Origin: Sphaerothrix gracilis
Lineage (GTDB): Bacteria; Cyanobacteriota; Cyanobacteriia; Phormidesmidales; Phormidesmidaceae
DNA length: 64,000 nucleotides
Direction: 5' to 3'
NCBI RefSeq assembly: GCF_030405905.1
Contig: NZ_JASATW010000003.1
Location: 1 to 64,000, forward strand
Each line of letters starts with the position of its first letter. Position 1 is the first letter of the stretch. Shown here in pieces: positions 9,280 to 18,483 of this stretch. A program made the translations under genes and the position numbers. Under the pieces are notes generated by a model, which was not told the origin of the DNA, did not search any database, and was given only the letters and a program-made list of their open reading frames with translations.

Positions 9280-10091
9280 AGCTTTCAAGATAAATAAATA
9301 GTCACCCAGAAGGCCATGAACAAAAGAGCGTTACTGCAGAATTAGATGCTGCTTGACAAACTTGATCCCCATAAGCTTAACGGCTAAAACGATTTCTGAT
9401 AAAAAATAACTCACTTAGCTGGTTTATGACTGCAGACTGGAGCGCTCTCAACAGAAAAAGTATCACAGCTAACACTTAACTAGGGCCGTAGTCGCTTTTT
9501 GAAGAATAGCTTTCCCGTAAATCTACTGAAGTGTCAAATCTGGTCAATTTTGGACTATCAGCAGCTACTAACTGGAACCCACTATCAGCAAAAAAACTTT
9601 GAAGTATTGGCTCTAACCCATATTCTTGATTGCTCTTGATTCAGGCGAATAGCTAGATTTTTCTCATGGCTAGAATCTAGCCAGAGCTGAACTTCTCTCA
9701 ATTCTTGCTTCACTAGATTCTGCTAAGTTTCGAGTTTCTTTTGTAGCTTTTCTTACCGCTATTAATTTTTTGAATCGAATTAGGCTGTCCTCTGAACGAG
9801 CCGGATTTCAATTGGCTGATTATTTTATACCGACTTGCTAGAAAATTGTTCGGCAAATTTTACAGGTATCGGTTTTCTGATTCTTTGGTTACAGTGAGTC
9901 ATAATCGGCTGCCAGCAGAATTTTGTGTCTAAAGATAGAGGATAAGTCACTTTTTATACTGTTAAAAATATCAGGCAAAAATAATATTTCTTAATGTCAG
10001 TTAGACCAATTCTAATTACCATTTGCAAAGGCTGGCTCAAAGCTTGAGTAGCTTATTTTCAGAGCCTAATTTAGGTGTGAGGAATCGAGAT
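9280..10091. other. Long AT-rich divergent intergenic region
   Basis: About 810 bp separate the Wza-like gene from the SLH-protein gene. I found no convincing ORF or tRNA. The region is AT-rich and must hold two divergent promoters. A palindrome with 8-bp arms (TGGCTAGA / TCTAGCCA, 9667-9683, 1-nt centre) is the clearest internal structure; a second GCTAGAT about 15 bp upstream could pair with the same right arm. A long 5' leader or a small RNA cannot be excluded. Confidence 0.5.
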
Positions 10092-11843
10092 ATGACGCGA
10101 CTAGCCATTTGCCAAACAGTAGAGCGGAGGCGGAGAGGATGGTCTTTTGGGACAAGAAACCTGCTGGCTGGTCTACTTGTCTGCGGTACTGCCGAACTGT
10201 TTGGCTTGGTGGGCGTAGCCCTAGCCACGCAGTCTGAGCCGTCAGCGCTGAATCCAGAAAAGTCTCAGGCGGCCACCGCTACAACCCGTCCGTCCACAGC
10301 AGTTTCTGGCTTAAGCAGCTTAGCCTCGCAGCTCCACAGTCAAGGTTTATCTAACCTCACAGCGGCTTCGCTGGCCGCTGAATCTGCGCCCGCGCCTGCC
10401 CTATCAACACTTAATCAGACTGCCGCTGCCGCTTCGGGGCAGCAGCCCGTTACAGCAGCGCCGCCAGTTCTGGCCCAAGGGGCGACTTTGCCGGACATTC
10501 AGGGGCACTGGGCCCAGGCGTTTATTCAGCCCCTAGTGCAGCGACAGATTATCAAAGGTTTCTTAGACGGTACGTTTCGGCCCAACCAGCCGGTAACGCG
10601 GGTGGAGTTTGCCGCTTTGGTGCGGCAGGCTTTTTCCGGCTCGGCGGTGCGATCGCCCATTGACTTCACCGATATTGACCCCAGCTATTGGGGTTACGAA
10701 GCGATTCAGGCAGCAACCGCTCTGGGATTTCTCAGCGGCTATCCAGACGGCACTTTCCGGCCTAATCAGCCCATTTCGCGGGTGGAAGTTTTGCTGGCTT
10801 TAGGCAGTGGTCTAGGACTGACTACCTCAGCCGATGCCAGCACCGTTCTCATGCGCTATTACGCCGATGCTGGAGCAGTGCCGGACTACGCGCGATCGCG
10901 CGTGGCGGCCGTGACTGAAGATCAAATTGTGGTCAACTATCCTGACGTGGGGCTGCTGAGACCCGGTCAGCTAGCAACCCGTGCTGAAGTCGCTGCTTTT
11001 GTCTATCAGGCGCTGGTCGCCCGCGATCGCGCCCCTGCTTTGGCTGCCACCAACGCCGCCACTGACTACATCGTGGCTTATGAGCCGCCGGGGCCGACTC
11101 TAGCCGAACTGCAGGCGATTCGTAATCAGCTCTTGCTGCCCGATACCCCAGCCGAGGTGCCGACCTTAGTTGTAGCTCCCACAGGAGCTTTGGGCATTCC
11201 TGGCTCGTCTGTCGGCTCGCCAACCGCCTTTGGCGCAGACTGGCGCGATGTCTTTTTTGGGGCCACATTCCAAGAGCGAACAAGATTCACCAATCGCTCA
11301 GATGGGGCTATCAGTTTAGGCTTTGGTCTAGGTGATGCGCGTAACCTGGTCGGCTTAGAAGTCGCTTTGGCCATTGTGGATCTGCGGGGCGATGCGTTTG
11401 AAGATGGCGGCGTCAGCTTCAAGCTGCACCGACAGTTTGAGGGCAACTGGGCCGTGGCGGTGGGCGTAGAAAACCTGATCACCTTTGGCGATCCCGATGG
11501 GGGAGAAAGCGGCTACGGCGTGGTGAGTAAGGTTTTCCGCCTGAGAGAAGATCCCAGCCAGCCTTTTAGCTCTGTAACGGCTTCCGTTGGCGCTGGGGGT
11601 GGGCGTTTCCGCCCGGAAGACAGTGATGATGATCTGGGTATTTTTGGCAGTGTCGGTGTCCGAGTCGTCGAGCCAGTTTCAGTGATCGCGGACTGGACGG
11701 GGCAGGACTTGAATCTAGGCGTCTCTGTAGCCCCTTTCCGCAACTTCCCCTTAGTGATTACGCCGGCCTTGGCCGATGTAACGGGGGAAGCGGGGGACGG
11801 CACTCGCTTCATTATGGGTGTTGGGGTCGGCACAAGGTTTTGA
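10092..11843 (+). CDS. SLH-domain protein with C-terminal beta-barrel-like region
   Basis: From the ATG at 10092 (GAGG 11 nt upstream) the protein has 583 aa; an upstream TTG at 10023 in the same frame has no ribosome-binding site. A hydrophobic segment (LLAGLVCGTAELFGLVGVALA) gives the signal sequence. Two clear SLH repeats follow (IQGHWAQAFIQPLV..FRPNQPVTRVEF; DPSYWGYEAIQ..FRPNQPISRVE), then a third degenerate one. The Gly-rich C-terminal 200 residues alternate polar and hydrophobic strands and end in GVGVGTRF, a terminal Phe typical of outer-membrane barrels. SLH domains in cyanobacteria anchor outer-membrane proteins to peptidoglycan. A structural or porin role near the export genes is plausible. 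The next gene lies 27 bp downstream. Confidence 0.8.
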   Translation: MTRLAICQTVERRRRGWSFGTRNLLAGLLVCGTAELFGLVGVALATQSEPSALNPEKSQAATATTRPSTAVSGLSSLASQLHSQGLSNLTAASLAAESAPAPALSTLNQTAAAASGQQPVTAAPPVLAQGATLPDIQGHWAQAFIQPLVQRQIIKGFLDGTFRPNQPVTRVEFAALVRQAFSGSAVRSPIDFTDIDPSYWGYEAIQAATALGFLSGYPDGTFRPNQPISRVEVLLALGSGLGLTTSADASTVLMRYYADAGAVPDYARSRVAAVTEDQIVVNYPDVGLLRPGQLATRAEVAAFVYQALVARDRAPALAATNAATDYIVAYEPPGPTLAELQAIRNQLLLPDTPAEVPTLVVAPTGALGIPGSSVGSPTAFGADWRDVFFGATFQERTRFTNRSDGAISLGFGLGDARNLVGLEVALAIVDLRGDAFEDGGVSFKLHRQFEGNWAVAVGVENLITFGDPDGGESGYGVVSKVFRLREDPSQPFSSVTASVGAGGGRFRPEDSDDDLGIFGSVGVRVVEPVSVIADWTGQDLNLGVSVAPFRNFPLVITPALADVTGEAGDGTRFIMGVGVGTRF

Positions 11844-11870
11844 TCTTTTGAAGCTCAAGGAGTCTCAGGA

Positions 11871-12482
11871 ATGAAAGTATTTAGCCGTCCGCTAGGCTTT
11901 TCAGTCTTGGCAAGTTGTCTCATCATCGGATTGAGAAGTGCGCCTGCAGAGGCTCAAACGGGCAATGCCTCTGATGTCACTGGCAACATCATCACGACGA
12001 GTGACATTGCCGGTGGTGCTTTCCAGCCGCTGCCTTCTACCCCCGTGCGTGGCACGCCGGTCGCGGCAGCGATTGACGCTGCTCTAGATGAATCGATCGC
12101 CCGTCTAGCGGCAGGGACACTTGCCCCACCTGCCAATGGACTCGCCAGCGGCGTTACCGCTACCGACTATCGCAGCGCCCAAACAAGCCTGTATAGCCAG
12201 CTCGTTTCTCCCGGTGGCAATGCGGCAGCACTGCAGAACAGCCTGATAGCTCAGGGGGCGCCGGCAGCGCCAACCCAGCAGCTAGTGACTCGTCTAGTCA
12301 GTTTTTTATCTGGTAGTCCTGCGGCAGCCTCTCTGGGTGCTACGGTTCAGGCTTATAACGCCGTTGTAGGAGCTGCTGGTGCTGATTTTTTGACCAACAT
12401 TCCGGCTGAGTTTCAGGTGATTCAAGCCCTGTTAGCAGAGGCCAATGACGCGGCGCTGAGCGCAGCCAATACTGCCCAATAG
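11871..12482 (+). CDS. Secreted Ala-rich hypothetical protein
   Basis: This 203-aa protein starts with a clear signal peptide (about 1-28, cleavage near APAEAQ) and continues as an Ala/Gly/Thr-rich helical protein with no cysteine in its mature part. AAGGAG lies 8 nt before the ATG. It follows the SLH/barrel gene by 27 bp, so they are probably co-transcribed and both act in the envelope. I recognise no family; a role in envelope or polysaccharide assembly is only suggested by context. Confidence 0.7.
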   Translation: MKVFSRPLGFSVLASCLIIGLRSAPAEAQTGNASDVTGNIITTSDIAGGAFQPLPSTPVRGTPVAAAIDAALDESIARLAAGTLAPPANGLASGVTATDYRSAQTSLYSQLVSPGGNAAALQNSLIAQGAPAAPTQQLVTRLVSFLSGSPAAASLGATVQAYNAVVGAAGADFLTNIPAEFQVIQALLAEANDAALSAANTAQ

Positions 12483-12545
12483 CGTAGTTCGACTCTGTCA
12501 TTTACAGCCGTTTGGCTTTCCCGAACCCATTCACGAGGAGATAGC

Positions 12546-13895
12546 ATGTTCGGGCAGTACCGATATCAGCTCGATAATTTGCCTGAGGCCGCGCAACAAG
12601 CGCGATCGCAGCTCTCGTCTTTGCCTCAAGCGCTGAAGCTCTGCATCATCACCCAGTTTTATCCACCGGACTATGCCGCGACCGGGCAGCTTATAGAGGA
12701 TTTAGCCCAAAATTTGGGCCAGTTCAATATCGCAGTTGAGGTGTTTACCGGCCAGCCGGGCTATGCTTTTGATCAAATCTCAGCCCCGGCAGTAGAAAGA
12801 TCGGAGCGGCTGGTGGTAAAGCGATCGCCTATTGCTCGACTCTGGTTTAATCGAATTCGCGGTAAAGCTATTGGCGGGCTGTTATTTTGCTGCCATGCCA
12901 TTTTTTATCTGCTGCGGGCTGCTCGCCGCCACGACGTACTGTTGGTAACGACAGCGCCGCCCTTTTTACCGCTCTTGGGCTACCTAGCGCAGCGATATTT
13001 AGGTTTGCCCTATGTTTGTTTGCTCTACGATCTCTACCCGGACATTGCAATCGCTTCTCAGGTTATCCCTGCCCATCACTGGCTCGCTCGCTCCTGGCGC
13101 CGGGTCAACTACAAGATCTGGCAGCGATCTCAGGCAATTATTGTTCTTAGTCCGGCCATGAAGCAGCGAATTGTGGACTATCACCCGGAGCTAGCTACCA
13201 AAGTTTCAGTGATTCACAACTGGGCCGATCCAGAACAAATTGTGCCCATTGCCAAAGATCGCAACTGGTTTGCCTGGAAACACAATTTAGTTGAGCCATT
13301 CACCGTTCTATACTCTGGCAATATGGGGCGCTGCCATGATTTAGAAACCGTGATGAAGGCGGCGACCTACCTCCGCCATAAACCCATTCAATTTGTCTTT
13401 ATTGGGGGGGGAGTTCAGCGCCATCAGTGCCAAGAAAAAGCTCAAAGTTTAGGCCTGACCAACTGCCTGTTTTTGCCTTATCAGACCCGTGATACATTGC
13501 CCTATTCCCTAACGGCTTGTGACCTTTCTCTAGTCACAATTCGCAGCGGATTTGAAGGCTTGGTTGCTCCCAGCAAATTCTATTCTTCCTTAGCGGCAGG
13601 CCGTCCTATTGCAATTATCAGCGAGAAAAATTCTTCCTTGGGGCAATTGGTGAAAAAAACTGGCTGCGGGGCTGTTTTTGAGCCGGGCGATGCCAAAGCT
13701 CTGGCTAAGTTTATTCGCTATCTCAGTCTCGATATCTCTGCTGCTCAGCAGATGGGAAAAAGGGGAAGATTTTGCTTTGAAAAGAGCTTCACGCCTGCAG
13801 TTATTACCCAAATGTACGCCAGCCTTCTCTTGAAAGTAGTTTCCTTTAAATTGACCGCGCCTGCTAGCTTGGTGATGACAGCTAACAGACGTTAA
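12546..13895 (+). CDS. Glycosyltransferase family 4 (WbuB-like)
   Basis: The 449-aa GT-B glycosyltransferase has an N-terminal domain LCIITQFYPPDYAATGQLIEDLA, characteristic of WbuB/WcaI-type GT4 enzymes. The donor-binding C-terminal domain contains LYSGNMGRCHDLETV, FIGGGVQR and the E-x7-E-like region GFEGLVAPSKFYSSLAAGRP. It transfers a sugar from a nucleotide donor during repeat-unit assembly on the cytoplasmic face. GAGGAG lies 7 nt before the ATG. Codons for the GGG of FIGGG form an uninterrupted run of eight G (13404-13411). It is convergent with the next glycosyltransferase, 27 bp away. Sugar specificity cannot be read. Confidence 0.9.
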   Translation: MFGQYRYQLDNLPEAAQQARSQLSSLPQALKLCIITQFYPPDYAATGQLIEDLAQNLGQFNIAVEVFTGQPGYAFDQISAPAVERSERLVVKRSPIARLWFNRIRGKAIGGLLFCCHAIFYLLRAARRHDVLLVTTAPPFLPLLGYLAQRYLGLPYVCLLYDLYPDIAIASQVIPAHHWLARSWRRVNYKIWQRSQAIIVLSPAMKQRIVDYHPELATKVSVIHNWADPEQIVPIAKDRNWFAWKHNLVEPFTVLYSGNMGRCHDLETVMKAATYLRHKPIQFVFIGGGVQRHQCQEKAQSLGLTNCLFLPYQTRDTLPYSLTACDLSLVTIRSGFEGLVAPSKFYSSLAAGRPIAIISEKNSSLGQLVKKTGCGAVFEPGDAKALAKFIRYLSLDISAAQQMGKRGRFCFEKSFTPAVITQMYASLLLKVVSFKLTAPASLVMTANRR

Positions 13896-13922
13896 AGTCA
13901 AGTAGTTCAAGATTTTAACGGC

Positions 13923-15158
13923 TCAAAATTTGGCGTCTGCGGAGAAAGGCTGAGGCAGCTCTTTTTGGGCAATGATTGATTCATAGACAGAAACTAAATA
14001 ACGGGCGATCGCGGGCCAAGCATATTGTTTTTCAACTAAGCGTCTGCCATTTTTGCCCAAGCGATCCCGCAGCTCTGGGGAAGCGAGCAATGAGGCGATC
14101 GCCTCACTGAGCTGAGGCACCTCACCCGGCACAACCAGTCCAGCCTCGGCTGCAGCAATTTCGTCAGAAATATAAACATCTGGAGTAATAACAACGGGTA
14201 AGCTAGCCGCCATCGCTTCTACAACAGCGATACCAAAGTTTTCAGAGAAAGAAGGCAGCACAAAAATATCAGATCCCTGAAGCAGCATTTCTTTTTCGGT
14301 GCCTGTTACAAATCCAGCAAAAGTTATCTTATCTGCTAAACCTAAAGACGAGACTAAATGCTTCAGATGATCGACATAGCCTGAATCACCAGAACCCGCT
14401 AATACTAAATGAAACGAAGCTTCTGTGACTGCTAAAGAACTCAAAGATTGAATTAATATATCGGGACGTTTTTTGTAATGCAGACGTGAAAAAAAAAGGA
14501 TGATCGAAGTATCTTCTGCAAGCTGATATAGCTTACGCAATGCCTGCTTGACGTCTGATCGGTGTCCAGGAATTTCTACGCCAATAGGGGCGATGAAGGT
14601 GGGCGATTTGATCTTAAGATGGCAGACATCCTGGGCCTCTCTGCGTGAAGAACACTGAATAGCAGCAGCCTTTGCTAAATTGCGGCGTTCAATCAAAATG
14701 CTATAAATTTTCTTTTTTAGCTGCCCTTGAGCCAGCGCCCAGGGACATAGTTGTCCAATCGGATCAACAGTGTAGGGAATCTGCTGCAGTTGGCAAATTA
14801 AACGAGCTGCAGCCGACGGATAGGAGAAAAGATAGCGCGTTTCGACAATGTCATACTGACGAAGATTTTGCCAAAGCCATCGGGTCATCTCTGCAGAGAA
14901 GAGAAAAGTATCTTCAGTGCTGAACTTAAAGGCTGATGAATATGAGCTTTGTTTAGGAAAAAAGCGAACAGGCACGCCTTCATAAGTAACTGGTTTATTT
15001 AAGGGCACGCTCAGCGTTAGCCTAGGACCATCATCATTAGTTGTGATGATCTGAGCATCAACGCCGCGATCGCGCAAAGCTTTCACAACCCCTATTACCA
15101 CGTGGCTAGGACCACCGCGAGCTAATGATATGGAAGGAATGACGTGCAGACTTTTCAT
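13923..15158 (-). CDS. Glycosyltransferase family 4
   Basis: This 411-aa GT-B enzyme begins MKSLHVIPSISLARGGPSHVV, the usual GT4 N-terminal loop that receives the acceptor. The GT4 donor motif follows at about 320 as PSFSENFGIAVVEAMAASLPVVITP (shown here in part), with the catalytic E-x7-E pair in ENFGIAVVE. Upstream, FFSRLHYKKRPDILIQSL is the second-domain start. It is the last gene of a minus-strand run of five (19551 to 13923) with very short spacers, so it is likely part of one operon for repeat-unit synthesis. The linkage made is unknown. Confidence 0.9.
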   Translation of the reverse strand: MKSLHVIPSISLARGGPSHVVIGVVKALRDRGVDAQIITTNDDGPRLTLSVPLNKPVTYEGVPVRFFPKQSSYSSAFKFSTEDTFLFSAEMTRWLWQNLRQYDIVETRYLFSYPSAAARLICQLQQIPYTVDPIGQLCPWALAQGQLKKKIYSILIERRNLAKAAAIQCSSRREAQDVCHLKIKSPTFIAPIGVEIPGHRSDVKQALRKLYQLAEDTSIILFFSRLHYKKRPDILIQSLSSLAVTEASFHLVLAGSGDSGYVDHLKHLVSSLGLADKITFAGFVTGTEKEMLLQGSDIFVLPSFSENFGIAVVEAMAASLPVVITPDVYISDEIAAAEAGLVVPGEVPQLSEAIASLLASPELRDRLGKNGRRLVEKQYAWPAIARYLVSVYESIIAQKELPQPFSADAKF

Positions 15159-15164
15159 AAACCG

Positions 15165-15992
15165 TTAGCGGTGAGTCAAATGGTCGTATGCCTTCATTGA
15201 CGAGGTAACCTTTAGCTTGTTTGACAAAAGTGATTGTCTAAACAGACGAAGCATATAGTGTGGCAGATTGCTGAAACGCCATTGGGTCAGCGTTGTCCAA
15301 GCTTGAACACTTGTAATTATGTCTGTTTGGGGTCGAAGCCTGAAGTTCTCAGCCTGCATTTCCTGCTCTCTGCAGTTGCTTAACTGATTTTCATGTATGC
15401 GAAAACAAGCAACTGACGGATCTTGTAATCGAGCAAATTTAACATTTTTCTTCAGCGCACGAAAGTAAAAGTCAGCATCCGCAATCAACTGATAAGTCTC
15501 GTCAAATCCGCTCAGGCTCTCATAAAGGCTTCGGCGAAAAATAGCTCCTTGCTGAGCAAAACCAAAAACTCCTGCCTGAAAAAGAGATAAGAGCTGTTTA
15601 GGATGAGCTGAAGCAAAGGAATAGACAAAACGCCCTTCTTCATCGACGAAGTCACAGTTTCCATAAACTACGTCTGCTTCAAGCCTCTGTCCATAGTTTG
15701 TTAGCCGAAATAGGCTGTTGGGATAAAGCCAGTCGTCCGAATTGATATAAGCTAACCATTCTGTATCTAACTTGCTTAAACCAGCATTAATCGCCCGGTA
15801 AATATTTCCCGGTTCTGCATACAGCACCTGTATCTGCCAGCGATGACAAATGTCTAAAGTACTATCCTCTGAACCGCTATCAACAACTATAACTTTGACA
15901 TCTACATTGCGCTGACTCACTAACGATAAAATTGTTGAGCCTAGAGTGCATTCGCTGTTTAAAGTAGGAATTACAACGCTAATTTTTGTCAT
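15165..15992 (-). CDS. Glycosyltransferase family 2
   Basis: From the ATG at 15992 this is a 275-aa GT-A enzyme; it begins MTKISVVIPTLNSE, the standard GT2 start. An upstream GTG at 16022, 3 bp after the polymerase stop, would add ten residues. Motifs are VVDSGSEDST and INSDDWLYPN (the DxD-like metal site), then a GGLQQGAIFRR-type acceptor region read here as FGFAQQGAIFRRSLY. It lies between the Wzy-like gene and a GT4 in the same orientation with spacers under 40 bp, consistent with one transcript. Base composition is more AT-rich than the window average. Confidence 0.88.
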   Translation of the reverse strand: MTKISVVIPTLNSECTLGSTILSLVSQRNVDVKVIVVDSGSEDSTLDICHRWQIQVLYAEPGNIYRAINAGLSKLDTEWLAYINSDDWLYPNSLFRLTNYGQRLEADVVYGNCDFVDEEGRFVYSFASAHPKQLLSLFQAGVFGFAQQGAIFRRSLYESLSGFDETYQLIADADFYFRALKKNVKFARLQDPSVACFRIHENQLSNCREQEMQAENFRLRPQTDIITSVQAWTTLTQWRFSNLPHYMLRLFRQSLLSNKLKVTSSMKAYDHLTHR

Positions 15993-16025
15993 GCCTTGAA
16001 AAAATATTTCAAATAGCAGCACGTA

Positions 16026-17291
16026 TTATCTTCTGTCAGCTTCACAGAGCTGTTTATAAAGATATAAATTTTGCCCTTGCTTGAGAGTTTGTCTTCCTTT
16101 TAGCAAAAATTTGTTTTGCGAAGTTCGAGATGTAACGGCTAGTAGAAGCCATGTGGGTGGGAAAGCGACTGAGAAAGAGGCTAGTAAAAACAGAAACGAA
16201 AAAGTTCTACAAACTATTGAAAAGCTAGATACATACGTGTTGCAAAAGATTATGACTATGAAAATTAGAAAGAATAGACCTAGTTCTACGTTGTACTGCG
16301 CTAGGGCTGACACGATATCTGTTGTTTCGCTCTCAACATCTTGAAAATGAGAGTACAAATTATACTCATAGTAAATTTTGCTGGATGTAAAGGAGAAGCT
16401 GCCAGCCCCTGTGCCAAGCGGATATCTGACTAGAGACAGCAGAGAAATCCAAACGTTGCTTAGTCGATGAGCAACTGAAGCATCCTGAATAAGGCTAAAG
16501 GGATTATTCATAGCCTGCTTGAATACTGAAAAGCCTCTTCCTGAAAACGAAATTTGAATCAAACCATAGGCACTTAATAAAAACAAAGAGAAAAGAGTAA
16601 GCAGGTAATTTACTTTACGTTCATATACAATCTTATCGAGCAGCCAGTATCCCGTTAGGAATGCAAGAAATATGTATCCCGTTCCTGATTTAGAGAGCAA
16701 TACCATCGAAATGCTCATTATGGCCGTGGAAATATTATAGAATATGTGAATATTCTCTCGTTTATTAAAATGGATTAGAACTAGTAGTAAAAAAACAGAT
16801 ATTGCACCTAAAAATCCAGGCTCCGGGCAAAAAGATGAAACTCCACGATATGAAAGATGTTCTAAACTACTTTGCTTAACTACGCGAATGAACATTCCTC
16901 CAAATTGAGAAAACTTTTCTGGATAAAGTAGGTGAGCGATCGCCCCCCAGAAATAAATATTGACGACAGAGTAGAAAACTTTAAAGTTAAAAAAAATGTA
17001 TGTTTTTCGGATTGCATAATATATCAAAAATGCAAAAAGCAATCCTATTCTCTTTCTCAAGATAAAGTCAGTGGCGTACATAGAGTTAAAGTACGTCAGA
17101 GACAAAATTGAGATAGCTATAAATATTAAATCTATCTTATTAAAAGAAAATCGATCTTTGTACCATAAAAAGCCAATAGACAGTAATGCTGCTAATCCTA
17201 CTAAAGGCTGTACATCAGAGCCTATTGGATAAGGAGACACGAAAGGCATTAAAGAGAAAAAAAACAGTATATTTGCTAATATTTTGAGCAT
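16026..17291 (-). CDS. O-antigen polymerase (Wzy)-like membrane protein
   Basis: The 421-aa protein is almost entirely hydrophobic, with about ten to twelve predicted membrane helices and one larger loop near the middle (about 240-320) containing FSGRGFSVFKQAMNNP and YPLGTGAGSFSF. This layout is that of Wzy/O-antigen ligase-type polymerases, which join lipid-linked repeat units in the periplasm. No sequence motif proves polymerase rather than ligase activity; neighbouring glycosyltransferases and a Wzc/Wza pair favour polymerase. The gene is the most AT-rich of the region, as is common for wzy genes, and fits acquisition or rapid exchange. Confidence 0.75.
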   Translation of the reverse strand: MLKILANILFFFSLMPFVSPYPIGSDVQPLVGLAALLSIGFLWYKDRFSFNKIDLIFIAISILSLTYFNSMYATDFILRKRIGLLFAFLIYYAIRKTYIFFNFKVFYSVVNIYFWGAIAHLLYPEKFSQFGGMFIRVVKQSSLEHLSYRGVSSFCPEPGFLGAISVFLLLVLIHFNKRENIHIFYNISTAIMSISMVLLSKSGTGYIFLAFLTGYWLLDKIVYERKVNYLLTLFSLFLLSAYGLIQISFSGRGFSVFKQAMNNPFSLIQDASVAHRLSNVWISLLSLVRYPLGTGAGSFSFTSSKIYYEYNLYSHFQDVESETTDIVSALAQYNVELGLFFLIFIVIIFCNTYVSSFSIVCRTFSFLFLLASFSVAFPPTWLLLAVTSRTSQNKFLLKGRQTLKQGQNLYLYKQLCEADRR

Positions 17292-17365
17292 TAGAGTGAT
17301 ATCAGTTAATTAACAGCTTCTGATTCCTGGCAAAAATATAAATCTCTAGCCCGTTGACGATCTAG

Positions 17366-18460
17366 TTAACAAATATGCTGATACAAGTCTGTTGTTTGAG
17401 CTGCTGTCTTTTCCCAGCTAAACATCTTTGCTCTCTTATAAGTTTTTTCTATAAGAAAATCTCGTTCCAGAGAATTTTTGAGCAAGAAGATTAAAATATC
17501 TGCTAAATCAGAAGCCGAATCTGGATTAAACAGTATCCCGGCATCGCCTACTACTTCAGGGAGGCTAGCGCAGTTTGCCGCAATGACGGCTGTTTTACAG
17601 GACATGGCTTCTAAAGGCGGAATGCCAAATCCCTCATAGCGTGAGGGATAAACAAGTGCTATGCTGCAGCGGTAGAGCTTGGCTAAGTGGTGATCCTTTA
17701 CATAGCCAAAGTGCTCAACGTTGTTCTCCAATTTCAAGTGAGAAATCCGTTCCTTCTCAGCTTTATCGAAGGGCGGGCCAACTACGCAAAGTAGTAAGTC
17801 TGGCTGACTAGAAACAGCTTTTGAGAAAGCTAGCAGCAGACAGTCAAAATTTTTATATCCTGAACGATTACCTACATGTAAGTAATAAGGCTTTGAAGGC
17901 GTCGGTTCTGAACCATAGGACATGCTAATATCTATGTCTGAAGCTAGATACGTAACTTCAACTTTCTCTTCTGGAATCAGATATTTCTCTAGTAAATCCT
18001 TTTTCGTATTTTTTGATATACACAGTATTGCATCTGCAGATAGAACTGCTTGTCGCTTCATCTGAATGTGGCGACTGCTGAATTTTATTTGGTCTGCAAA
18101 AATTTCATGAATCATGTCCCATACGGTTACAACAACTGGAATTTTACATTTATTCAATCTCTGACGGGATAGCAAACAGTAGTATGTAGGATGAAGAATA
18201 TCAAACTGCTGGAAATCAATGGCCTGCCTGAAGTAAAGTCTTGCTGATAAAAGAGAAAGACGCTTTGGCAAGTTTTCAAGCCGTTGATTAGTAAATTTTT
18301 TAAGTCTTGAATTTGCTGTATAGCCAGTATCTAAGGGTTTACAGAGCGTTAGGGACGGCGCGATGCTTTCTGGTAGGTAAGTAATTAAATTGTTGAAGTA
18401 ACGGTTGATACCTCCAGCAGGCTGAACAGAATATACAAGCCCATCATATAGAATGTTCAT
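17366..18460 (-). CDS. Glycosyltransferase family 4
   Basis: A 364-aa GT-B enzyme. The N-terminus (MNILYDGLVYSVQPAGGINRYFNNLI) has the acceptor-side glycine loop. The second domain begins YLHVGNRSGYKNFDCLLLAF, and the GT4 signature is YPSRYEGFGIPPLEAMSCK with EGFGIPPLE as the E-x7-E pair. It resembles mannosyltransferases of the WbdA/B-like GT4 group, but the sugar cannot be fixed. A 74-bp gap separates it from the polymerase gene downstream and 23 bp from the GT2 upstream, all on the minus strand. Confidence 0.9.
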   Translation of the reverse strand: MNILYDGLVYSVQPAGGINRYFNNLITYLPESIAPSLTLCKPLDTGYTANSRLKKFTNQRLENLPKRLSLLSARLYFRQAIDFQQFDILHPTYYCLLSRQRLNKCKIPVVVTVWDMIHEIFADQIKFSSRHIQMKRQAVLSADAILCISKNTKKDLLEKYLIPEEKVEVTYLASDIDISMSYGSEPTPSKPYYLHVGNRSGYKNFDCLLLAFSKAVSSQPDLLLCVVGPPFDKAEKERISHLKLENNVEHFGYVKDHHLAKLYRCSIALVYPSRYEGFGIPPLEAMSCKTAVIAANCASLPEVVGDAGILFNPDSASDLADILIFLLKNSLERDFLIEKTYKRAKMFSWEKTAAQTTDLYQHIC

Positions 18461-18483
18461 TTTTGATCCTTTAGGGGTTGAAC

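Noticed and set aside
12546..15158. The two adjacent GT4 genes as a duplication
   Set aside because: They are convergent and their N-terminal motifs differ clearly; only general GT4 features are shared.
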